The notes below the pieces were generated by a model, which saw only the letters and a list, made by a program, of their open reading frames with translations, had not been told where the DNA came from and did no database searches. Made by a program: the position numbers and the translations under genes. Below, piece after piece: positions 1 to 9,603 of a stretch of 64,000 nt of DNA (positions are counted from its first letter, which is position 1; each line of letters begins with the position of its first letter). The DNA comes from Paenibacillus oceani (lineage in GTDB: Bacteria > Bacillota > Bacilli > Paenibacillales > NBRC-103111). The stretch lies in assembly GCF_014705615.1 (NCBI RefSeq), contig NZ_JACXJA010000052.1:1-64000 (forward strand), given 5' to 3'.

Positions 1-5
1 GCTTT

Positions 6-763
6 TTGCTCAGGCGTGAACTTTCTTCGCATCGTGCTCATACAACTAACTTACTCCTTTTTTGCTGTCTGAATTTCTTAGTCCATTATAATGTTCCGGT
101 ATTAATGGAGGATTTGGTTGCCTGGGTGAACTCGCCGGAAACCTATTTGGTACCGGTTCCAATCAAGGCTGGGATATTCATGTGGCAGTTTCTGACGATT
201 CATCCGTATTTGGACGGGAATGGCCGAACGGCCCGGATGATTACGACCTATCTTTACGCCGCGGCGGATATGGCTTAGCGTTAATTGTACTCGAGAATTT
301 CTATGACCGCAACTTAGCTGAATATTACCGACGACTTCAGTTGGGTCTCCATCACAAAAATTATTTTGGGCGGAATGAGGCTGACTTGACACCTTGGCTG
401 GAATTCTTTATTGATGGTTTGGCGGAGGTTTTTCAAGAAGCTGCTGCCATTGTAACAGATAAATCCGCCCAAATGACGAAAATCGAACCGGATCTGATTC
501 GCAAGTTGGATCCCCAGCAAAGAATGGTTCGCTCAATTAACCTTTAAACAAGACACCCTAACGACAAGCGAAATGAGGGACCTGCTTCGTTTGTCGGACC
601 GTTCAATAAGGGAAAAGGTTAGCCATTGGAGAGAGAAGGATTCATTGAGCTGCGTGATCAAGACGCCAAAAGGGTTCGTTCGGTAAAACTATCTGCGGAA
701 TACGAGAAGCTGGCTCAAGACATTCGGAATGCCCCGGATAAGTTTACCCATTTTCTAAAATGA
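6..763 (+). pseudogene. Fic-domain protein, frameshifted remnant
   Basis: Broken gene of the Fic family (AMP-transferring or related enzymes that modify target proteins). The core motif HPYLDGNGRTAR is encoded at about 199-234, preceded by a helix beginning MEDLVAW from about 105. The frame is lost near 255-275. The next frame carries GGYGLALIVLENFYDRN and a stretch with FGRNEADLTPWLEFF, typical of the region after the Fic core, up to about 540. The C-terminal winged-helix-like part continues to about 640, shifts again and ends HFLK-stop at 761-763. Nothing Fic-like is visible upstream of about 90, so the 5' end is also missing or replaced. At least two frameshifts make it non-functional unless they are sequence errors. 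It is low in GC compared with the rest of the window and lies next to other remnants. Confidence 0.8.
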
Positions 764-768
764 ATGCA

Positions 769-807
769 GCATTGCGATCTCAAGATGAGATTTCGCGGTG
801 CTTTTTT
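769..807 (+). terminator. Intrinsic terminator after the Fic remnant
   Basis: A long hairpin, with ATCTCA (777-782) pairing TGAGAT (786-791) and flanking arms GCATTGCG and CGCGGTGC, is followed by a run of T from 802. A diverged copy of the same terminator sits at 3151-3188. Confidence 0.8.
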
Positions 808-861
808 AATTGGCAGAACGTACATTCGCTGACAATCTATTGTCTCTGTAATCCGTCATAA

Positions 862-1200
862 TGGAGGAATATAAGGGGATATGGAGATCGAAATCGGGAT
901 GCCGAGATTTATCTTCTACCAGAAGTAACAAAGGAAGCTAAAGACTTTTTGAGTCAATTAAATGATGGGAGTACAGATAAAAGGCTTCAGGATACCAAAC
1001 AAATAATTGAAGGTTTCGAAACTCCTTACGGACTTGAATTGCTAGCTACAACCGCTTGGATTATTAAGTATTATCCTGATTCCAGAGATAATGTAAAGAT
1101 TGCAATTGATCATTTTAAGGCCTGGAATGAAAGGAAAAAGAATGTCTTTAAAGATACACATATCGAGATGGCGTGGAGACATTTAACTGCCATAGATTAA
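862..1200 (+). pseudogene. C-terminal fragment of a macrodomain (DarG-like) protein
   Basis: From just after a stop at 859-861 the frame reads through GYGDRNRDAEIYLLPEV and then GFETPYGLELLATTAWI, ending with HIEMAWRHLTAID. In known families this segment follows the macrodomain in DarG-type antitoxins and related ADP-ribose-processing proteins. The macrodomain itself is absent, as is any start codon with a ribosome site; the first TTG at 949 lacks one. I therefore read it as the truncated tail of a larger gene, about 112 codons long. GC is low, like the Fic remnant beside it. The family assignment rests on remembered motifs. The alternative is a short unrelated hypothetical protein. Confidence 0.5.
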
Positions 1201-1216
1201 TTCAACAAACGATATG

Positions 1217-1255
1217 AATGCCCTGTCCAACTTAACATTGGAAGGGCATTTTTTT
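1217..1255 (+). terminator. Intrinsic terminator after the macrodomain fragment
   Basis: AATGCCC (1217-1223) pairs with GGGCATT (1244-1250), with inner CCAA/TTGG, followed by T residues to about 1255. Confidence 0.8.
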
Positions 1256-1439
1256 AATCCTCGTCTAATATCAAACTATCCGAAAAAATGGAGAGGTACT
1301 CCAACGTCGTACCTAACAACTCATGCCTTAATTGTTGTTGAATTGCCCTCAAGTTTGCACCACTTTTAAGCATCTTAAGATGTTTTCAAACTTGATGAAT
1401 TATGTATAACAAATGATTATCGAAAAAAAGGGAAGGCTC

Positions 1440-1969
1440 ATGCCGCCGAAAGCCAAATTTACGAAACAATCGAGCATCGACGCTGCCTTCGAAATCGCCA
1501 AAGTGGTAGGACTCGGCGGGATTACAATCCGGAAAGTGGCCGAGAAGCTGGGAAGGAAGCTCGATCGCGCCGATTTATGTCAATTTCAAAGACGTCGAGG
1601 AGCTGACCAGCGAGGTCGTCCGCAGCATCTTCGAGCTCCCGGCGTTTGCTGAAGGAGCAAGATAACGTTTCACGAAATCGGTGCGGCCAGTTTGCGATTC
1701 GCCAGAGAATACAGCGTGATGTTCCGCGATCTGGTGCTGAAGCCCAATAGGCATAAGATCGGGTACAGGGAAGAGTTGACCGCTCTGGTCGCCCATATGA
1801 AGTCCGATCCGGAGCTCGAAGGGTTCACGGAGCCGGCTTGTTTTTGTTTTATCAGGCGGAGCTGGACCTTTATTTGATCGGCAACTTCAATCAGCTTCGT
1901 TCTACGGGGAAGGCGCTGCGGATGATGTTCAAAATGATCGATATCGTATCCAGACACGGCAAGCGGTAA
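1440..1969 (+). pseudogene. TetR-family regulator, frameshifted
   Basis: An ATG at 1440 behind GGAAGG opens a TetR-type helix-turn-helix (AFEIAKVVGLGGITIRKVAEKLG). The frame shifts near 1550; the next frame continues with SSIAPIYVNFKDVEELTSEV, the usual end of the TetR DNA-binding domain. Another frame carries FHEIGAASLRFAREYSVMF to about 1845, and a further shift is needed to read YQAELDLYLIGNFNQLRS through to HGKR-stop at 1967-1969. Joined together, the pieces give one ordinary TetR protein of roughly 175 residues. At least three frame changes make this an inactivated gene. Its former target is unknown; no intact partner gene is adjacent. Confidence 0.8.
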
Positions 1970-2067
1970 GGCCGCCGGCCAAAAAGCTGCATTATTTTTG
2001 GCGTACAGGCACGACTGGGTAGTCGCCCACATACATTAAAATGATCTTTTCCTAAGGGGTGACACAT

Positions 2068-2769
2068 GTGCTTGGTTTCTTCGGTGCCGTATCCATTTTC
2101 ATTAAGCAGCTTTTGCTGCTGGTATCCTACGTCAAAAATAATGCGTTTCCGCAGCCGCTTGCCGAGGAGGACGAGGAAAAGCATCTCCGTCTGATGGCCG
2201 GAGGAAATCAGCATTCGCGCAACGTGCTGATTGAACATAATTTGCGTCTGGTCGCTCATATTGTCAAGAAGTTCGACAATACCGGTGAAGACCTCGAGGA
2301 TTTGATCTCCATCGGGACGATCGGGCTGATCAAGGCGATCGAGTCGTTCTCGCCCGACAAAGGAACGAAGCTGGCTACATTTGCGGCGCGCTGTATCGAG
2401 AACGAGATCCTGATGCACCTAAGGTCGCTCAAGAAAACCCGCAAGGATGTGTCACTGCACGACCCGATTGGGACGGACAAGGAAGGTAACGAAATAACGT
2501 TAATCGATATTCTCGGTACGGAAGCCGATGATGTTGTGGACAAAGTACAGCTGAAGATCGAGAAATCGAAAATATACAAGAACCTGGACATTCTCGACGT
2601 TCGCGAGAAGGAGGTCGTCGTCGGCCGATTCGGTCTGGAGCACGGCGGAGAAGAGCGGACGCAGCGGGAAATTGCCAAGGAACTCGGCATCTCGCGCTCG
2701 TACGTATCGCGGATCGAGAAACGGGCGCTGATGAAGCTGTATCATGAGTTTTATAAAGCGAAGCGGTGA
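2068..2769 (+). CDS. sigK: RNA polymerase sporulation sigma factor SigK
   Basis: Mother-cell sigma factor of late sporulation; it directs RNA polymerase to coat and cortex genes. The 233-residue product matches pro-sigma-K throughout: a hydrophobic N-terminal pro-sequence before [13 protein letters not shown], region 2 ([50 protein letters not shown]) and the region 4 helix-turn-helix ([26 protein letters not shown]). Start choice: a GTG at 2059 overlaps the AAGGGG ribosome site (2054-2059), so I prefer the GTG at 2068. The gene is uninterrupted, unlike B. subtilis where the skin element splits it. In the family the pro-sequence is removed by SpoIVFB. A terminator follows at 2840. Confidence 0.95.
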   Translation: MLGFFGAVSIFIKQLLLLVSYVKNNAFPQPLAEEDEEKHLRLMAGGNQHSRNVLIEHNLRLVAHIVKKFDNTGEDLEDLISIGTIGLIKAIESFSPDKGTKLATFAARCIENEILMHLRSLKKTRKDVSLHDPIGTDKEGNEITLIDILGTEADDVVDKVQLKIEKSKIYKNLDILDVREKEVVVGRFGLEHGGEERTQREIAKELGISRSYVSRIEKRALMKLYHEFYKAKR

Positions 2770-2839
2770 ACGTGCTGGACGGGGATGACGCTGATAACCG
2801 CAGAACTAGCACGCGAGCTTAATAGCAGGTCATAATGAG

Positions 2840-2869
2840 GCAGCCGGCGAATCGATCGGCTGCTTTTTT
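2840..2869 (+). terminator. Intrinsic terminator of sigK
   Basis: GCAGCCG (2840-2846) pairs with CGGCTGC (2857-2863) and is followed by six T residues. Confidence 0.85.
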
Positions 2870-3128
2870 CGTTCAACATCGGCTGCGTTTTTTTTGGAAC
2901 TTAAAATTTGTGTATGGGAGTCTTCGGAGTGTGGTTAACCACGAGATCATACGAAGAAGCCTTTACTGGAAAAAAATTCATAAATTGAGCTGCAGTACGG
3001 CTAGGAAGCGAACAAGGATACTATTGCTGCTGCTCATCATGAAGGAGAAGATGATCGGGAGGATATTATAGCTATACTTGTTCATAATGATCAAGTTGTA
3101 GTGGTTGTTTTCTAAACGATCAGGTTCG
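2870..3128 (+). other. AT-rich gap with a short unrecognised frame
   Basis: No convincing gene. A 36-codon open frame at 3005-3115 (contains HHEGEDDREDIIAILVHND, ends at TAA) follows an in-frame stop and has no start codon or ribosome site. It may be the tail of a decayed gene. I do not recognise it. GC is low, as in the Fic and macrodomain remnants. Confidence 0.35.
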
Positions 3129-3188
3129 CCCATTTTCTAAAATGAATGTAGCACTGCGATCTCAATCTGAGATAAGGCAGTGCTTTTT
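3129..3188 (+). repeat. Second copy of the Fic 3' end with its terminator
   Basis: The segment repeats about 748-806 with few differences: CCCATTTTCTAAAATGAATG, then a near-identical hairpin. Read in frame it again gives a phenylalanine-alanine-HFLK-stop tail, so it carries the last codons of a second Fic-type gene. Its own terminator is GCACTGC (3151-3157)/GCAGTGC (3177-3183) with an inner ATCTCA/TGAGAT, then five T. Confidence 0.75.
3151..3188 (+). terminator. Intrinsic terminator, diverged copy of 769-807
   Basis: Two nested stems (GCACTGC/GCAGTGC and ATCTCA/TGAGAT) are followed by TTTTT at 3184-3188. The gene it once served is gone, apart from its last few codons. Confidence 0.75.
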
Positions 3189-3467
3189 CTCGTACGATGA
3201 CTGTTTCTTGACGTTCCCGCCACTTGCTCCGGCTTCACCAGTCTGCGGTATGCGATTGACGAATGTTCTGTTTTTGCCTGCATGGATAGAACGGTAGAAT
3301 GACAGTTAAATGCCAGGCATGAACAGTCGAGTGACATGCAAAATGGACGCCTGAGAGGTTGTTACAATAAGGGGGAAGAGCGAGAGGGGGCGGTCGAACG
3401 GCATTGGGAGCAATGTCATATAAGGGGAACACAAAAAGAGGACAAAAGAACGCAAATTGAAAAAGTA

Positions 3468-3487
3468 GCTGCTCTTGTTAGAGCAGC
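3468..3487 (+). promoter_or_regulatory. Perfect hairpin in the leader of the GH2 gene
   Basis: GCTGCTCT and AGAGCAGC form a perfect 8-bp stem with a TGTT loop, 65 bp before the GH2 start. There is no T tract, so it is not a standard terminator. Its role is unknown. Confidence 0.4.
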
Positions 3488-3551
3488 AGGCAACTCCATT
3501 CCGTCATCGCGGAGGAGGCGCACGATACCAAATTCGAGGAGAACGGAATCA

Positions 3552-6478
3552 ATGAAGAAGCATTTCGCAACCTATGAGTATGTGTATTACGACGGGCAAA
3601 AACGTTCGGACAGCTCGACTGATTTCAGCGGTCCGGACAGCGTGCTGGACACCGAACAGCGTGTTGCCTTTCTGGCAAGCTACGCGAAGCAGGCGCAAGC
3701 ATGGTTCGACGATCATGACCTTGCGAAGTCAGTCGTTCCACAGCAAGAACTGCAGGATGCAGTGAACCGGTTGAAGCCGCGGCCGACAACGGCGATCCGC
3801 AAACAAACCGAGCTGACCGACCTTGCTTACACCACGGTCGGGGGCGAACGTCCGGGCTGGAAGCTGTACGGCACTGGCGCGTCCGTGGAGGATGGACAAC
3901 TTGTGCTGTACGATGGGGACATAGCCCCTGTAAGCTGCGCGAAATATGTACTCGCAGAGGCTGCACCAGTGACCAACGTTTCATTTGAAATCTGGATCGA
4001 TCCGGCTTTCCAATCCGAGGTGAGTGAGCATCATTACTACAGCAGTATCGGTAGAAGCTTTGAACTGCGCTTTGATACACTGTATGCGGTCAAAATCAAG
4101 TGGCTGGCGACGGGACATCGAAAAACATATGGAAACAATATGTGGCATCCGCGTATGGGGGATGCGGGGACGTATACGCCAGGGGAATGGATGCAGGTAA
4201 GCATTCAACTGGATTGGCAGCAGCAGACATATACGGTCCAATTCGGAGAGCATGACGCAATGGAGCCGATTCCATTCCCGTGTCCCTGTGAGCAGTTGAA
4301 CAATATGTTTTTCGACGGCGGAATGCATCCAGGCGCGCCGTGGCGTATACGGGGCTTGCGCTTGTGTCGGTCCGGCGTGGAAAACGGTGATCGGTACGAG
4401 GATGTCGTGATGGAACAGTCCGTCGCTGCGATCGATACAATTTGGAACCAGCCGGGATACGACGACTCCGCTTGGAGCCGGACCGATTTGCCCTGTGCGG
4501 TAGGTGGGTTTCGGGAACGGGACAAACCGCTGCTACTGCGCAAGACGTTCACGGTCGAGGCGAACAAACGTGTTCTGCTCGTGATTGATTCGTTGGATCC
4601 GCACGGAGATATATGGATCAATGGGACTCTTGTACAGGAACAAAAGCATTTCCTGCAGGCGCGTATCGACATCACGGATGTTGTAGCATCGGATGGACCC
4701 AATACGCTCGCGATCCAGGTTTACCCGCGTGCTCCTGAGATATACTACCCGTGGCACCGCAATACCGACGTATATCACGGCTGGTTTGCGGGACGGATGC
4801 GCATCGAGCAGACAGGTTCTTGTGTCATTAGCGAACCAGTCGTACGCACCCGGAGTGTGAACGGAAATAGGTTGGCGGATATCGAGATTGAGACACAGGT
4901 TGCACACGGGGGAGCGCATACGTTTCGCGGGAAGCTGAGGGTGAAGGCGCGCAGATGGTTCCCATCCGAGTGTGCGTGGGAAGAGTTGCACCAGCAACCG
5001 GTCGTTATCGAGGCAGGGGAGCGGACAAAGCTGTCAAGCAGGTTTCGGATGGCGGCTGATTATTGGGATGTCGATCAACCGGTACTGTATCAGTTCAGCT
5101 TGCAATTGTTCGATCGGGAAGGTGCGCCAATTGACGATGAGACGGTCGTCACAGGAATTCGCACGATTGATCAGCAGGGTGGCGCTGTTCGGTTGAACGG
5201 AAAGCCGATTATGCTCAACGGGGCGCTATTGATGCAGTTTCTTCCGCCATTCGAAGAGATTCCGATCAATCATGTATGTCCGAGCACGGAGCAGATTGCA
5301 TGGCAAATGATGATGATCCAGCGAATGAACGGCAACACCGCTCGGCTGCATATGCTTGGTTATGGCTCGAATGACCCGAGGTATGGGGAAGTATGCGATC
5401 AGTTGGGCGTTATGCTCATCTGGACGACACGGATGATCGATACGTTGGAGACATGTGTGTACGAAGAGGGCTGGAAACCGAAAGAAGCATACCGGAGTCA
5501 GATTCAGCAGGTGATCAACCATCCGTCGATTGTAATGTGGGAAGGCTCTAATGAATTTCATGGCAACTTGGCGCAAGTTGACCGGATGTACGACGCCTAT
5601 GTCGATCTGTTCGCAGATCTCGATCCGACACGGCTGCTCAGCCCGTGCTCCCATCTATACTACGGCGGCGGCTTGTACGGCGATCGGCACCAGTATTACA
5701 ACGATGACGGCACGATGGATCAGGATGGCAATCCGGTGCAGTCTTCCCACGGCTGGACGTCGCCTCATGTCGTACGCAGCTGTCATCCGTATGTGATGCT
5801 GAACGGGTATGGGCAGACGTGGGATCAATTGCGCAAGCAGGACTGGCGTTGGCAGGAAGAACTTCTGACGAGCAAGAAGCATGCATACTTGGTGACGGAA
5901 TTTGCCGTCACAGGGGACCCGAATTGGCAGTTTCAGAAAAATGAAGCATGGCATCATGTCCCGTCCTATGAGAAGCCGTAGACAAAGGCAGCATCGGCCG
6001 GCCGCTCACGTTTGCGGAATGGAAGGAATCGCAGGCGTTTCAATGTCTCGGCGCGTTCCATGCGGTGAAGCGGGCAAGGTTGGCGGGAGCGGATGGCTTG
6101 GTATGGTGCTGTTTGTCCGAAGGGGCGAACAACGTGACGTACAAAAAGCCGCCAATCGACTTTTTCGGTCATGCGAAGTTGGGCTTTTACGGGCTGCGGA
6201 TGGGATTTCAGGACATATTGGCATGCAACGGCAACACCGATGTGGTGCTTGGTGCCGACGACCAGATTCATCCCGTTGTCCTGAACGTCAAGGGAGCAAC
6301 TAACATTCATCTGGACGTCTCCATCCTAAGCGAAGATGGGCGAGTGATCAAAAACGTAGCGTATCGTGATGTGGAACTGCGGGACGGGCTCGAACAAATT
6401 GTGCTGTCTTCGTTCTCACCCGAATTACCAGAGCCCGGCTTCTACACGATCCGTTTTGCCGTCACAGCCTTAGCGTAG
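3552..6478 (+). pseudogene. Glycoside hydrolase family 2-type protein, one frameshift
   Basis: Predicted retaining glycosidase of the GH2 type (beta-galactosidase/mannosidase/glucuronidase clan), about 975 residues if read through. The ATG at 3552 follows a GAGGAG site; longer upstream readings are low-complexity and lack one. The order is an unassigned N-terminal beta-rich region, a jelly-roll (KPLLLRKTFTVEANKRVLLVIDSLDPHGDIWINGTL split over ~320-360), the LNGKPIMLNGA entry to the TIM barrel, acid/base Glu668 in MWEGSNEFHG and nucleophile Glu783 in VTEFAVTG. Both catalytic glutamates are intact. A stop at 5979-5981 interrupts the frame after SYEKP. Reading resumes one base off (DKGSIGRPLTFAEWKESQAF) and runs to 6478. 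One missing base near 5979 explains this, as mutation or sequence error. No signal peptide is seen. The AraC gene converges and overlaps by 17 bp. Confidence 0.75.
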
Positions 6479-7325
6479 ACTTGCGGGGAGTCGCATGGTG
6501 CACGTTCCGATGAAACTGCTCGGGCGTGCACCCGAATTCTTTTTTGAAGAGGCGGCTGAAGTGCGACAGATGCTTGTAGCCGACCTCGTAACATACATCG
6601 GACACGGTAACGCTCTTGTCCATCATAAACAAAATTTTGGCCTGGTTCATCCGCCTTTTTTTCACGTAGATGAAGATGGTCATGCCAGTTTTTTCTTTGA
6701 ATAGTTTCGCCAGGTACGATTTATTCAAATAGAGCTCGTTCTCTAACTGCTCCATATGCAAGTCCTCGGTGTAATGTGCTTCCAGGTAAGTGATCATCCG
6801 CTGTACGTGCAGATCTTTCTCTGTCATCGATGGCTGCTCTTGATCAGGGGCGAGACAAAGCAGCTGAATGTCATATAGCATATCTAACAGGGCGAGCAGA
6901 AACCGCCGGTACGAGATCGTATCGCTCCGCTGGAACAGCTTGTTCATTTTCGCCAGATGCTGCTCAACTTCTTCGCGGGCCTCTCCTTCCAGATGAATAA
7001 TATGGTTGCGCAACTTGCCAATCGTTTCGAACGCGCTCGTAAAGATCGAATCGTTCAACATGCTGCGTAAATACGACGGATCAAAATGCATGTTGGTGCG
7101 CACATAGTTGTTGGGGTCTGAGTTGGAGCTGTGCAGCGTCATGCCGTCCATCAAAATCATGTCTCCCGGCTGCAGCGTGTGAATGAGCCCGCCAATAATA
7201 AAAGTGCACCGTCCGCGATGGAAGTAGAACACTTCGTATTCATTGTGCGAGTGAAATTGCAAAGGATATGGCTTGACGCATCGGTAAGCGAAGCGGACCG
7301 GCAGACGATTCATTGGGATAGACAT
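6462..7325 (-). CDS. AraC-family regulator with cupin sensor domain
   Basis: Transcription factor of 287 residues. The N-terminal half is a cupin (FHSHNEYEVFYFHRGRC, then GDMILMDGMTLHSS), the usual sugar-sensing part. The last ~100 residues are the double helix-turn-helix of AraC/XylS proteins (ENELYLNKSYLAKLFKEKTG and VTVSDVCYEVGYKHLSHFSRLFKKEFG). The 3' end overlaps that of the GH2 gene by 17 bp in convergent orientation, so the two mRNAs share complementary ends. Family knowledge and position suggest it activates glycoside utilisation genes, perhaps the GH2 gene itself. The inducer is unknown. Confidence 0.9.
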   Translation of the reverse strand: MSIPMNRLPVRFAYRCVKPYPLQFHSHNEYEVFYFHRGRCTFIIGGLIHTLQPGDMILMDGMTLHSSNSDPNNYVRTNMHFDPSYLRSMLNDSIFTSAFETIGKLRNHIIHLEGEAREEVEQHLAKMNKLFQRSDTISYRRFLLALLDMLYDIQLLCLAPDQEQPSMTEKDLHVQRMITYLEAHYTEDLHMEQLENELYLNKSYLAKLFKEKTGMTIFIYVKKRRMNQAKILFMMDKSVTVSDVCYEVGYKHLSHFSRLFKKEFGCTPEQFHRNVHHATPRKSTLRL

Positions 7326-7475
7326 GGAGAGACCACCCTTCCATACACGTTGGCTTCATTATACGTCAATTGCAAACGGCTGTCTGAGATTTATGAAGTA
7401 TATGTTACCGTCATCGGCGCTCGGTCCGAAACGCAAAAAACTCCATGATACAGGGACTTGAAATGCTTGATCAGA

Positions 7476-8177
7476 TCAGATAGGATCGTTTACGTCCTTT
7501 ACATATTTTTTGGAAAACTGAAGGTGGCTCCGGAGAATCCGTTTCGCTTCGATAGGATTGCGGCTTCGCAACGCATCTACGATTTGCAGATGCTCCTCGA
7601 CCGACTTCCCGAGCTCCTTTTCTCCCATATGATGGTGAGGGATGCTGGCGAAATATTGAACGATCAGTTCGGTCAACTGCGTGAACAGCTCGTTGTGCGT
7701 GGCGGAGATGAGCGTTTGATGAAACGCAATATCGGTCTCTTGAATACGCCGGGTATCGCCGGCAACCTGCTTCATGCGCAAGGCGAGCGTCTCAAGCCGA
7801 TCGAAATCGCTTTCGGTAGCGTTATCCACTGCTTGTTCGATGGCGCTTAGCTCGAATACTTGGCGCAGTTCGAACAATTCGCATACTTTCTTATGATCCA
7901 GCTTCCACAGGAACATGAGCTGGTTGAACACTGGGGCGATATTGTGTCGCTGAATGAAGGCGCCTTCGCCGTGCCGAATGGACAAAATTCCAGAATTTTC
8001 TAAAGCGCGCAGTGCTTCCCGAAGGACGGAACGGCTTACTTCCAATGTTTTCACCAACTCGCGCTCGGAAGGGAGTTTTTGACCCGGTGTCAACTGCTGC
8101 TCGATAATGTACTGCTTGAGCTTTTCACTTATGATCTGGCTTAACGTAAACCGTTCATCTTTTTGTATCGGCTTCAT
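7476..8177 (-). CDS. GntR-family regulator, FadR type (FCD domain)
   Basis: DNA-binding regulator of 233 residues. The N-terminal winged helix is canonical (PGQKLPSERELVKTLEVSRSVLREALRALENSGIL), followed by an all-helical FCD effector domain (ELFELRQVFELSAIEQAV onward) that in this family binds organic acids or sugar acids, often through a metal. The start at 8177 is chosen because AGGAG lies eight bases upstream; an upstream in-frame start would fall within repeat-adjacent sequence. Two tandem MITE-like repeats begin only 28 bp upstream, so its promoter lies in or beyond repeat DNA. It is a close paralogue in type, not in sequence, of the regulator at 8603-9292. Confidence 0.9.
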   Translation of the reverse strand: MKPIQKDERFTLSQIISEKLKQYIIEQQLTPGQKLPSERELVKTLEVSRSVLREALRALENSGILSIRHGEGAFIQRHNIAPVFNQLMFLWKLDHKKVCELFELRQVFELSAIEQAVDNATESDFDRLETLALRMKQVAGDTRRIQETDIAFHQTLISATHNELFTQLTELIVQYFASIPHHHMGEKELGKSVEEHLQIVDALRSRNPIEAKRILRSHLQFSKKYVKDVNDPI

Positions 8178-8204
8178 GTGAAATGCTCCTAACTTTAAGA
8201 GGTT

Positions 8205-8370
8205 GTTCAAAAAGCCCACTTTTGATCACGAGGCGGATCCGAAAGCGTACACGACATCGAATATGGAATTCAGCCGGAACTTCCGGTGCTCACGTAGCTT
8301 CACTACGCTCCGCTCCTCATTTCCTTGCTTCATCCCATCTTCTCGGTGCTGAAAAGCGGACTTTTTAAAC
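8205..8370. repeat. MITE-like repeat, copy 1
   Basis: A 166-bp element with imperfect terminal inverted repeats: GTTCAAAAAG at the left and CTTTTTAAAC at the right end. It has no coding capacity. An internal CCGGAACTTCCGG palindrome lies in its middle. Nearly identical to copy 2, starting 183 bp further on, with only a couple of internal base differences; more diverged copies are at 9390 and 45922. Confidence 0.85.
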
Positions 8371-8387
8371 TCGAACTAGAAGCGGTT

Positions 8388-8553
8388 GTTCAAAAAGCCC
8401 ACTTTTGATCACGAAGCGGATCCGAAAGCGTACGCGACATCGAATATGGAATTCAGCCGGAACTTCCGGTGCTCACGTAGCTTCACTACGCTCCGCTCCT
8501 CATTTCCTTGCTTCATCCCATCTTCTCGGTGCTGAAAAGCGGACTTTTTAAAC
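8388..8553. repeat. MITE-like repeat, copy 2 (tandem with copy 1)
   Basis: 166 bp, the same length as copy 1 and differing internally at only a couple of positions, which implies a recent tandem duplication. Together the two copies fill most of the gap between the GntR genes. Confidence 0.85.
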
Positions 8554-8602
8554 ACGCACTTTAAGGGATGGAATAATAATTGGGCCTAATCGCGGCTAGG
8601 AG

Positions 8603-9292
8603 TTACAAAAGGCGATACAGTGGCTCCAAATGGTTACGCATGCAAGCTTTCGCCTTTTCCACATCCCGTTCCTTGATCCAATAAACGATTTCGTCGTGTT
8701 CCTTACACGCCGAGCGCAAAGCATCAGGGAGATTGATTTTGTCCAACTGCCCTTTATCGAAATAGTCCCGGACAAGATCGCCGAACCGGATATACAATTT
8801 ATTGCCGGTCGCTTGAAACAAAGCGAGATGGAAACGGACATCCTCTTCGCCGGGTTGTTCGTTTAGGGAAATTTTCCATTCCAGTTGACGGTTCCAGTCG
8901 TTCATTCTCTCAATCAGCGCAACATCGTAATGGGCAATCGCCAACTCGATTGCACCCAGCTCCAGTATTATACGGGAATCGAGCAGCTCTTTCATTACGG
9001 TGGAGTTTGATTTCCATAAAAACGGGATTTGATCCATCACGGTGCCGAGCGACATTTCCCCGACAGAGATGCCGCCGCCTGGTTTGATTTGCACGATGCC
9101 GAGCGATTGTAGCGAAATAAGAGATTCGCGTACGACGGAGCGGCTGACTGACAGCATATCGTTCAACTCTTTGGCGGAAGGAAGCTTGTCGCCGGGCTTT
9201 AACTGATGATCTGCGATATAGGTTTTTATTCGATCGTTAACGATGTCCACGAGCGATTTTTTCTTTGTGGGAGGAAGCAAAGGAATCACCAC
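8603..9292 (-). CDS. GntR-family regulator, FadR type (FCD domain), autoregulated
   Basis: Regulator of 229 residues: winged helix (PGDKLPSAKELNDMLSVSRSVVRESLISLQSLGIV) and helical FCD domain (LLDSRIILELGAIELAIAHYD, later FHLALFQATGN). The start is a GTG at 9290-9292. Upstream on the same strand is a good sigma-A promoter with a perfect FadR-type palindrome between promoter and gene, so it probably represses itself. It is transcribed away from the forward operon beginning near 9.6 kb; the inference is that it controls that operon in response to a sugar-acid intermediate. The effector is not known. Confidence 0.9.
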   Translation of the reverse strand: MVIPLLPPTKKKSLVDIVNDRIKTYIADHQLKPGDKLPSAKELNDMLSVSRSVVRESLISLQSLGIVQIKPGGGISVGEMSLGTVMDQIPFLWKSNSTVMKELLDSRIILELGAIELAIAHYDVALIERMNDWNRQLEWKISLNEQPGEEDVRFHLALFQATGNKLYIRFGDLVRDYFDKGQLDKINLPDALRSACKEHDEIVYWIKERDVEKAKACMRNHLEPLYRLL

Positions 9293-9311
9293 CGATCATA
9301 TGAATAACTGA

Positions 9312-9361
9312 TGGTCCGACCAGACACTGTCTAGTATGCTATTTTAAATCCCGATTGTCAA
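9312..9361 (-). promoter_or_regulatory. Promoter and FadR-type operator of the GntR gene
   Basis: On the reverse strand TTGACA (9356-9361) and CATACT (9333-9338) are separated by 17 bp. Just downstream, at about +4 to +14, is TGGTCCGACCA (9312-9322), a perfect palindrome with the TGGT-N3-ACCA arrangement that FadR-family regulators bind. This arrangement fits autorepression. Confidence 0.75.
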
Positions 9362-9389
9362 CTGGGGAAAACGGTCAGTTAAAGAGGTT

Positions 9390-9556
9390 GTTCAAAACGT
9401 CCACTTTTGATCACGAAGCTGATCCGGAAGCGTACACGTCATCGAATAAGGAATTCAGCCGGAACTTCCGGTACTCACGTAGTTTCCACTACGCTTCGCT
9501 CCTTATTTCCCTGCTTCATCCCGTCTTCTCGGCGCTGAAAACCGGACCTTTTGAAC
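9390..9556. repeat. MITE-like repeat, copy 3
   Basis: A 167-bp diverged copy with ends GTTCAAAACG and CCTTTTGAAC. Similarity to copies 2 and 4 continues about 15 bp past the right end (CTCGCACT then AGGG). It lies between the GntR regulator promoter and the promoter of the lyase operon. Confidence 0.85.
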
Positions 9557-9603
9557 TCGCACTGAAAGGGGGCGATTGTCGAAACAAAATTTACCAAACT
9601 GTG

